Source: Letharia columbiana (lineage: Eukaryota; Ascomycota; Lecanoromycetes; Lecanorales; Parmeliaceae). From it: a stretch of 64,000 nt of DNA. The DNA is taken from the NCBI RefSeq assembly GCF_014066305.1, contig NW_023501084.1, positions 355,001 to 419,000 of the forward strand, written 5' to 3'. This document shows, piece after piece, positions 56,690-64,000 of this stretch. The stretch's first letter is position 1. Each line of letters begins with the position of its first letter. A model generated the notes under the pieces. It ran no database searches. It saw nothing but the letters and a program-made list of their open reading frames with translations, and was not told where the DNA came from. The position numbers and the translations under genes are program-made.

Positions 56690-57806
56690 CTCGGCATGTT
56701 TAGCTATTTTTAGCTTTAGGCGACGTAGTTCTACCCCCCCCTATGTCTCTAAGCGCTTGATCTCTTTAATTGCTACATCGCGATAACGTTTTCGAGACTC
56801 CCCTTGCTTAATAACCGCTAGAAGATAATCGAACTCGCTAGAATTACGCTTACGACTCGTTATACTGGATATAGAGCTATTAGTAGGACTAAGATCGCGA
56901 GTCTCCTTCTGCTTACCCTTGTTTTTACGGGGAGAGGCCTTTATAATAGCGATCTTTGGGACTCTATTTTCTATTATTTTTATTACATCATCATTATCCT
57001 CTATATCCTCGTCCTCTTCTATAGCGGCTTCTAGATCTATAGCCGCTTCGTCGTCGGATCCGCTTTAAATAATACGCCTATTACTATCGGCTTCATTATC
57101 GGATCCGCTTCGAGTAGTACGCCTACTGCTACCGAGAAGAACGCTTAGAAGATCGATGCTTTGGCTGCTATTGTTGACGGTGTGATTATTGATATTTATA
57201 CATTCGCCTAGTAGATGCTTGAGTCGATAGAATTTAGGGTATTCCTTCTTCGCCTCGTTTTAACTATCTATTATTAATATACTAGTATAAATCTCTTCCT
57301 CAGTATCAAGCCCACCATCGATGACTCCCATGATCTCTTTCGCCCTATAATATGCCTTTTCTAATATCGTTAATTGATTTTTAACAGCCTTACCATAGTA
57401 AATAAGCGTCCCCTTATACGCGAAGTACTTATTATAAGGCGGAAGTTCGCTGAAAAGATTATTAATAAGGTCACGGTACGCCGTAGCTTTCTTGACGCTA
57501 GTGGTGGGATCGTCTAGAGTAAGCTAAATAGCACGTCTAAGGAATTGATTATTCTTAAATCCTATAATAAGAAGATTAATGAGTTTTCTATCGTTATTAG
57601 ATTATCTAGCTACAGAGACCTTCTTGTGCTTAGAAAGCTTTAAGAGGGTCTTCTTGGAGGGAGCTATTCTACGAGAGGTCTTCGTTGAAGTGGAGGTGGA
57701 AGTTATAATGATTGCGCTGAGGTATTGTCGTTGTAATGGCTTTGGGAGGTGTTTTATGTGGCTATGGGCCACTGTTGAGAGGCGTTCTCCGGCCGTTTAT
57801 GTTTGT
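56690..57806 (-). pseudogene. Second gene of the Harbinger element, RIP-mutated
   Basis: Read on the minus strand through a few stops, it gives a basic N-terminus (KTSRRIAPSKKTLLKLSKHK), then DPTTSVKKATAYRDLINNLF, then AVKNQLTILEKAYYRAKEIM. PIF/Harbinger elements usually carry a second DNA-binding protein gene in opposite orientation; position and strand fit, but I see no firm Myb signature. The C-terminal part, rich in Ser and Asp, fades into AT-rich DNA. Confidence 0.5.
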
Positions 57807-57947
57807 TAAGGCCCTATATCGAATGTAGTTAATACGATATCATTACTATAAGACTATTTAAGAAGAAGAAGAAATAGTCATTACTTATAAGTCGAAATAG
57901 ATGAGGTGCTATCAAAGAACTAGTAGCTTATTGCATTTCTACTTATT

Positions 57948-57975
57948 ATAAGTAGAAGTAACTTTGATAGCCCCT
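57948..57975 (-). repeat. Right terminal inverted repeat of the Harbinger element
   Basis: It is the reverse complement of 51434-51461 over 28 bp and is followed by ATT. Confidence 0.9.
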
Positions 57976-57978
57976 ATT

Positions 57979-59690
57979 GCAGTGCATTTTATTAGAATCT
58001 GTTTCAGACAATTTCTATTATAGTGCGTCAAATGTCATAGAAAATCATGATGATTGATTTTGGAGTCTATATAAATAAGACGCTTTATCCATGGAATAGA
58101 AAAGACCCTGATTCGTGAAGGAGTTCGAACTTTATATTATTCGTATACGAGCTCTCACTCGTATCAAGAACAGACTAAGATTAAAGACCCTGAATGTTGA
58201 GGGAAAATCGAGAAAATCAAGGGATTTGTTCAGCCTCTGAACAAACCCTCAGTCTCGCAGTAAACCTCTTGCCGAGATTAATATTCCGTATCAAAATAGA
58301 TATCTTCAATCTTAATTCGTGTACTACATACTGACCGCGACTGTCCTCGGAATCCAGGCTTTAGAATATGTGTGTGTGAGAAAACAAGAAGCACCCAACA
58401 CCATTTCACCAGCGTCATTAAGAATCGAACCTAACACAAACTAAATACCCCCAACAACACGACCACAACCAACAGGCGTCCGCCCCGGACGGTAAGCAAC
58501 CAACGAACATTTTCCGGGCATGAAAGCACCGGGGGAATTCAAACCAACGGCTGTTCCCGGTTAAGAACTTCAAAAATCTAAGGCTAATGGCGCTGCCAGT
58601 AAATAAGAAGCATCGCAACACCATTGTACCAGCGCCATTAGGAATCGAACCTAATACGAACTAGATACCTCTAACAACAGTGTGCGCAGGGGCTGCAGAA
58701 TCCCTCTACTCTCTCACAGAAGGCCGGAAAGTACCGCCAGTAGGCACTTTTAAAACCTAGGGTAGATATTATTAAGGCTCGAGTTCCACCTGACCGAAAT
58801 TAACCTCACCGGACTTGCAATACCTAAGCCAAGTCGCGCGCTTGTTTGTGTTGGATACTTTATTGATGCGATTTCAGCATTCCATCTCGACGACTGCTCC
58901 AGGTCCACGATTGCAACGAATGTGGGGATTATGATCCGTAAGGAAATGAGTATAGACTTAACTGGCTCTGCAGGCTGAAGTAGCGTGTAGAACAGCGAAT
59001 ACTTTCAGTTCCGTTCCCAAGCACGCTGGCTTTGCGACCCTAGACAGCTATGAACCAGTATGGCTACATGGGCTCGAGCCCGTGATTCGTTTCACTTCCC
59101 GCTAAAAAAACATGGAAAAAGGTGAAACTCTGAGGGTCTTCTCTTAGCTGCTACACCCATCTGACAGGAGGCGACTGGGCCGCCTTTGTGTGAATTCTTG
59201 CTAAGACTGTCTGGGTAAGTGGCGGAACTCGACGAGGTACCCTACCGCTGATCGCTGCTGATGTGGAGATATTCTTTTTCAAAAAAGATGACTTCGTTTT
59301 GGTGGTATTAATTAATGAGCAAAATTCTGCAGCCATGAAGCTTGACTCTCTAGGTCGCCGGACCCGCTCAGAATACGTTAGAAGACGACTTACTATGGCA
59401 TTCCGGCGACTTTTACACCTCTTACTGCAAAATTTGCTCTCATAATGTCAAAATACCCCAGGCATGAACTAGCCCTCAACGCAGTCAGAATATGTACGCT
59501 GCCGAGCCTTTGGACATCTCGTGCATTCACCATCTCGCAAGTCTTGAAAGCATGCGGGACATCGTGGAAGCCGGCGGACTGAAATGGCGTCCTTTTGCGA
59601 GACAGCAGCTGCGAGTACCTTTTTAGAAGGGCAAATTGGAGATAGTGAGACGAAGGCGTGTAAAGGAACGAAAGTTGTACACGTCACGCT
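57979..59690. other. No convincing gene
   Basis: The region holds AT-richer DNA near the transposon and the duplicated tRNA-like words at 58.4-58.7 kb. Minus-strand frames at 59151-59336 and 59469-59885 are not supported; the latter carries a CPACFQDL...CTRC word that could be chance or a remnant. Confidence 0.4.
58384..58690 (-). repeat. Duplicated segment with Pol III B-box-like word
   Basis: About 70 bp at 58384-58460 recur at 58603-58680, 218-219 bp apart, with about 80% identity by eye. On the minus strand each has AGGTTCGATTCCTAA or its mutated form, which matches the GGTTCGANTCC box of tRNA genes and SINEs and forms a T-arm-like hairpin. No complete cloverleaf can be folded around it. 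It may be a SINE fragment. Confidence 0.35.
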
Positions 59691-60785
59691 GACATGGTAG
59701 CCCACATTATCCGTGAACCGACCAAATTCTTTGCAAACCCGATTTGTGCCCTTCAAGCAGAGAGACGATGGGCTGTAAGCGGTACACCCATTCAAAATCG
59801 CCTCACGGATCTTGTCAGCTTGTTCAAGTTCCTCCAATGCTCCCCGTTCGACAACCGGAAGGTGTTCAACAGCCAGGTCGCCCAAAATTGGAAAGCAAGG
59901 TCCGATCCAGATTCAGTTGCAAAATTGAAAACCCTTGTGAACCGTCTTTCCCTGCGACGCCCCAAGAACACCATCGATTTACCTCCTCGAAGAGATAACC
60001 TTGTCGATCTAGAATTCCACGAGCAAGAGTGGGAAGATTATCAAAGAGTCAAAGCTATGACTTTGAACAACCTCCAAACTGCCGGCCAGGACATTCACGG
60101 CGTCACCTTTTTCAACGCATTGAAGTGGGTCAATGAACTTCGTCTGATATGCAATCATGGAATGAAGACCCCGATAGGGACGCAGAGATCTGAAGAAAGA
60201 CCACCAGCATGGAGCATACAGCAGGCCCAAGCGCACTTCGACCAACTTGATGAAGTTGGACTGGCCAAATGCTCCAACTCCAGCTGCTGTCAAGACTTGT
60301 CCTCTGCTTTATCAAGTGAGACTGGTGCCGAACACGAAGACGAGCCCTGAATAGGCGAGTCATTGGAGCTCCGGTGTTCCTTGTGTTTCAAGGATCAGGA
60401 CAAAACAGCGAGCAAGATTGTCAAGGTATGTAATCATCTTCCCCGGCGTTCTCGGAAACAAGATGCACGGAATGGGGAGGGCAAGAACCTTCTCGAGGAT
60501 GAATCCTCAGGCCCATCAACTCTGGTCACTCCAAAGAAAGACGATCGCGTGCCGACCAAAGTGAGGAGGCTTTTGCAGGACTTACTCGAAACGCCAGAAT
60601 ATATCAAAAGGTCCGTCGTTACCCTCGTTCTGACTCGAAGGTGGCTAACATCCCAACTCCAGCGTCGTCTTCCCCTCCTGGACCACTTGACGCTCACTGT
60701 CTGTAAGTGCGGTCTAGGACACGAAAGACGCAAGGTATGTCTCCGCATACGCTTCAGTGAAGGTCATTTCAGGGGTATCGTGTAA
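59690..60785 (+). pseudogene. SNF2-family helicase-like ATPase, truncated and broken
   Basis: The plus strand enters in the middle of a SNF2 ATPase: AHIIREPTKFFANPICALQA follows the position of the DEAH box (here changed), then RRWAVSGTPIQNRLTDLVSL and a KFLQCSPFDN word, both typical of RAD5/RAD16-like and other fungal SNF2 proteins. RLSLRRPKNTIDLPPRRDN and ELRLICNHG follow to a TGA at 60348-60350. Directly after it a RING-like start (LRCSLCFKDQDK) and PTKVRRLLQDLLETPEYIK are seen, and the text then decays. The ATP-binding lobe before the DEAH position and the final helicase motifs are missing, so it cannot be active. Confidence 0.7.
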
Positions 60786-60885
60786 GTGCAGTTTATAAGA
60801 CTTGATTGTATGTTGACCGTCGGAAACCAGACGCCCCTTGCTTGAAATTCGTGAAAGACGACATCCGGTCTACATACATAAGACG

Positions 60886-61972
60886 CTATCCCTTCAACTT
60901 GTGCACCAAGAACCCCACCGCCTTTTGCTGTGCGTCTTTAGCCCCAGCCGCAAGGTTCGGTGGATTCTTCTCATCGATCAACGTATGACCAGCGCCCTCG
61001 AGCATGTGCAGCTCAACCTCCACGCCCAACTCCATCAACCGGTCGTACGTGAGCTGAGACTCGGCCGGTAGCACGAGCTTGTCGTCTTTGCCGTGGAGCA
61101 AGAAAGTCGGCGGGAACTTCTCCGTGAGCTGGGTCTGCAAGATCACCTTGCGCAGGGCTTCGGGGAGGAAACCTTCCCGCTGAGCCAAGGTTAGACCTCT
61201 CAGGAATTTGGACATCCCGTTGACGCCCAGTACGACGTCGACGAATCCACCGGTGCGCCACCACCAGAGCAAGAGCTTTGTCCTCCCACTGTCACCGTTC
61301 GGTGCGTCATCACCGAGGAATGGCATCGGGTCATCGGAGATAGGCTCCTGTGTGTCGTTGAGAAGATGTGCAACAGACTCCTTGGTGACGATTCCTCCTT
61401 CGGGGTCTGGTACATCGCGGTCTTTGACGGCGAGCCAGTGGTCATCCAAGAGTTGGCCGCCCTGGGCATACTGCAGGAGTAATGCTTTCGGCTTTGGTTC
61501 GGCAACGATTCCAGCAGCGCGGGTCGCATAGCCTCCGCCCGACTCGCCCGAGACGGCTATGCGGCTGGCGTCGAGGGTGACTCCTGATGGGAGATGCGTC
61601 TCGGAGAAGCTGGGGGAAGCGAGGAAGGCGAAGAGGCTCTTAACATCGGCGATGATGTCGAAAGCGGTAGAGGGGTACAGGAGGCGATGGTCTGCGCTGA
61701 TGAAGAGGATGCCGTGCTCTAGCATTGCATCTGGGGTTGGTGTCAGTGTGGTGTTCACTCATTCATTCACTTCTTCCTTTCCGCAGATGGAGATTGTGAG
61801 CCATGCCTTTGAGCCAGTGCTGGAAGAAGAGGGTCTTGCGGCACCCTGCGATCATGCCGCCACCATGGAAGTGCACAAGAGCTGGTACGAGTCCTTGCTT
61901 CGGTTCTGGTGGTATATAGAGATCGAGTTTTATGTCGAGAGAGCCGACACGGGAGTAAGTGATTGTTTCCAT
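60886..61972 (-). CDS. Alpha/beta hydrolase (HSL/arylacetamide-type esterase-like)
   Basis: Two exons (61972-61771 and 61730-60886) join in frame to 348 residues; the intron is only 40 nt (GTGAAT...CCCCAG, with a CTGAC branch-like word). Motifs of the hormone-sensitive-lipase group are in place: HGGG at 36-39 (oxyanion hole), GESGG with the nucleophile S131, HGKDDKLVLP with D283/D284, and GAGH with H316. There is no signal peptide, so it is probably cytosolic. Typical substrates are short-chain esters or lactones, but specificity cannot be read from the sequence. It lies tail to tail with the broken SNF2 gene. Should the 40-nt intron be wrong, a longer intron starting at the GTGCCG after AG in GMIAG would also be possible. 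Confidence 0.85.
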
Positions 61973-62650
61973 GTTTTATAATCGTGACTGCATTTAAAGA
62001 CAGAATGTTGGAAATATATCGAGGATTGAATCAGGAGATACAAGGAGACGACTCAGTATACCAAGAATCTGTAAGCGCTAGAGCGCGAGAGCGCTAGCGT
62101 CACCAATAGGACCTACCCAATTAGGGTTAGCGAAACAGACGCATGTACGCATAAAAGGGGTGCGTCCAGTTGTCGACTTGTCCAAAGAGACAGCCAAGAG
62201 TGGTAATCATGAGAACGGCTCTGAGCAGCTTTATCGAGCAGTAGAAGGAGTGGAGAGCATATGTACAATACGTGGAAAGTCATCGCCGCATTGTTCTTTG
62301 ACCGTTATGTGCAAAAGTCAAAGAACAAACAAGACTGGTGCCTGCCTTTGCTGGTTACCGTGGGCTAGATGTTGTGACATCTTTGAAGCGGATCTGTTAT
62401 CTGGGGACGAAGGCAGCGCATTGGCCGCACCAGGAGAAGGAGACGGTTGTGTCACGGTTGGGCCCTTTATACCTTTCGTTCTTATCTGCCCATCAGCAGC
62501 TCGAAGCGTATTTGGCTGGCTTAAGTTCGAAAAGTATGGCAGTATGGACGTATTAATCCCTTCGTATATCAACATTAGCGAATATCATATTCCCATTAGC
62601 GTACCCCAAGCAACACTTCTGGAAAACCAAGTCCAAAGTGCGAATACCCC
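61973..62650. other. Intergenic region
   Basis: It should hold the promoter of the hydrolase gene and the 3' end of the membrane protein gene. A GC-rich repeat of AGCGCT words lies at 62075-62099. A 323-codon plus-strand frame (62160-63131) is largely antisense to the membrane-protein gene and is not supported. Confidence 0.45.
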
Positions 62651-64000
62651 TTACCACCTTTCCTGCCTCCCTTCCCACCCTTCACAAACTAGGCCCCTCT
62701 CATCCCGACTCGCCACACTCTCCACATCCACATCTCTCCTTACATGGATCGCTTGCGTCGTAATCCCCAGCACCCTATCCGCCTTCTGCGTTATCGGTGG
62801 ACTAATTTCTTTCGTCGTCACACTTGCCCCCTTTCCACCCTCCGGACCAGATTTGCCGTTCCCCTTCTCCCCATACCACCCGGAAGTCTCTGTCAAAGTC
62901 GCATCACTCGACGAAGTTTTTCCCCTCCGAGATGTGAGAGTCCACATCTGGCTCACGCGTATGAAGATAGGTATCGTGCCCGATTTGAGGATTTCGCTGA
63001 CGCCGGAGCGGTCGCCTCTTTTGGGTGCAGTGCCGCGCATCTTGTTGAAGATGGGTTTGAGTACGGGGAGGCAGGCGTTGATGACGCCGAGGAGGGCTTC
63101 GAGGGAGGTGAGCATGGCGATGACAGCGTAGGCTTCTTGTGCGTTGGAGACTGCAATAGTACTTGTGTCGTAGATTCGGTAGAGAGTAATGGCGCAGATG
63201 CTGTAGCATCATGCTAATCAGCACAGTCCCGAAGCGCTTCATGTCGGTAGTAGAGGATACTGGCTGGCGAATGGGAAAAACATACGCAGTACCCATGCCA
63301 AACATGCCACTCAACATCATTTTTTTCCCTACAGCCATTTTCAAACCCCAAAGGACCGGCATCGGCAGCACCACGGCCGTAACATCGAGAAAAAGATTGA
63401 AAATCCCAATGAAGAGGTCTAGAGACTTCTGATCTCCGCAAGATCCTGTACCTCCAACCGTGCGATCCCATCGATAGGATATAGGTTGGCAGATAAGGCA
63501 ATCTGCAAGGATAGTACCGACGAAGAAGCAAAGATTGACTGCGAGGACAAGGTAGCAGACTATGCGGAAAAAGCGGGTTGGGAAGATGCGGATATAGAGG
63601 AAGACGATTGAGGCGCGGATGAACGTGACGGAGGCGACCCAGATAATTGGGCACATGAATTGGCTCTGGTGATGTACGTGTCAGCATGAATGTGGTGTTG
63701 AAGGCAAGAGGAAAGGTCCTACCTTTTGTGAAAAGATGATTGCTTTCATTATATCCTCTTGACTCATCTCTTTGGCCGTGCCAAAGCAACACCCTGGAAA
63801 TTCTTAGTCAAACGCTGGCGAGATTTATTTCGTATCGCTTCTGGAAGGGGCTTACCATATATGTTCACGGCGGTCTCCCCTAAAGCACAGACCTAATGCA
63901 ATTAGATGGGCGAATGCTAATATCCGGAAGCCTAGCTCATACCAGGCCAGGCACAATGAGATAATCATTCAACTCCAGCGACATCTTCTGGATTCTTCTC
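62651..64000 (-). CDS. Fungal rhodopsin-domain (PTH11-like) membrane protein, 5' partial
   Basis: Exons 64000-63943, 63892-63856, 63793-63723, 63665-63286 and 63200-62651 join in frame; introns of 50-85 nt have GTATGA, GTAAGC, GTAGGA and GTATGT donors. The N-terminus is outside the window. The text has several membrane segments: LNDYLIVPGLVCALG, VASVTFIRASIVFLYIRIF, VCYLVLAVNLCFFVGTILAD, LFLDVTAVVLPMPVLWGLKM and AVIAMLTSLEALLGVINACL. The LYIRIF, the C-x-P-x(3)-W (CQPISYRW) and the D...VLPMPVLWGL words are hallmarks of the fungal rhodopsin-like domain of PTH11-related proteins. The last ~110 residues are hydrophilic and cytoplasmic, rich in Ser, Lys and Gly. Such proteins are proposed surface sensors, some linked to infection; the role here is unknown. 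Confidence 0.85.

Larger units (their letters stand above)
51434..57975. mobile_element. PIF/Harbinger-type DNA transposon, RIP-mutated
   Basis: The two ends are perfect 28-bp inverted repeats (51434-51461 and 57948-57975), each starting AGGGGCTATCAAAGTTACTT, flanked on both sides by ATT (51431-51433 and 57976-57978), a 3-bp target duplication as expected for this superfamily. Inside are a plus-strand transposase gene and a minus-strand second gene, also as usual for PIF/Harbinger. The copy is 6.5 kb because a 2.9-kb LTR element sits in the transposase gene. Heavy RIP is seen from about 55060 rightwards; the left part is less affected. Confidence 0.85.

Noticed and set aside
58620..58690. tRNA gene on the minus strand
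   Set aside because: Only a T-arm-like hairpin is present; no matching acceptor stem, D-arm or anticodon arm can be drawn.
62160..63131. 323-codon plus-strand frame
   Set aside because: It overlaps antisense the exons of the rhodopsin-like protein, which have motifs and clean introns; this frame has none.

Overview
This window comes from a filamentous ascomycete (Pezizomycotina), probably a dothideomycete. The genes have short introns (about 40-95 nt) with GTRNGT donors and CTRAC-like branch sites. Typical families are present: HET, a fungal rhodopsin/PTH11-like membrane protein, a CBM18-GH16 cell-wall enzyme and small secreted proteins. Several AT-rich blocks are transposon copies full of C-to-T and G-to-A changes, the mark of repeat-induced point mutation (RIP). 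The class-level placement is inference.

Layout. 1-14 kb is a transposon-rich block: RIP-like DNA, a pyrimidine-rich minisatellite, the two halves of a broken HET gene (11.5-12.1 kb and 2.4-3.4 kb, both minus strand), and between them a RIP-mutated Ty3/Gypsy element (3390-10272), a Fot1/pogo-like relic and a homopolymer stretch that may be an assembly artefact. 14-24.4 kb is gene-rich: CBM18-GH16 enzyme, four F-box-like/2EXR-type genes and an RNase H. 24.8-26.3 kb holds two inverted-repeat elements just upstream of another F-box-like gene. 26.4-34.5 kb contains a pair of frameshifted paralogs (26.4 and 31.3 kb) and several decayed genes. 35.4-39.6 kb is a head-to-head pair of retrotransposon ORF1/Gag-like genes, one intact (648 aa) and one broken, sharing a 228-bp palindromic intergenic region. 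39.9-43.3 kb has one more F-box-like gene and secreted or hypothetical proteins. 43.3-49.6 kb shows almost nothing recognisable. 49.6-50.6 kb is a secreted protein gene interrupted by, or abutting, a repeat. 51.4-58.0 kb is a PIF/Harbinger-type DNA transposon with a gag-only LTR element nested in its transposase gene. 58-64 kb carries a broken SNF2 gene, an alpha/beta hydrolase and a partial rhodopsin-like membrane protein.

There is no clear metabolic gene cluster. The two themes are a local concentration of F-box-like genes (seven between 17.4 and 40.8 kb, about half frameshifted) and layered transposon activity followed by RIP. The most unusual items are the ORF1-like inverted pair, the nested elements with readable target-site duplications, and the split HET gene. 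No RNA gene or CRISPR array was found. Several ORFs that look open start at GTG or TTG; starts given here use ATG where one is available.
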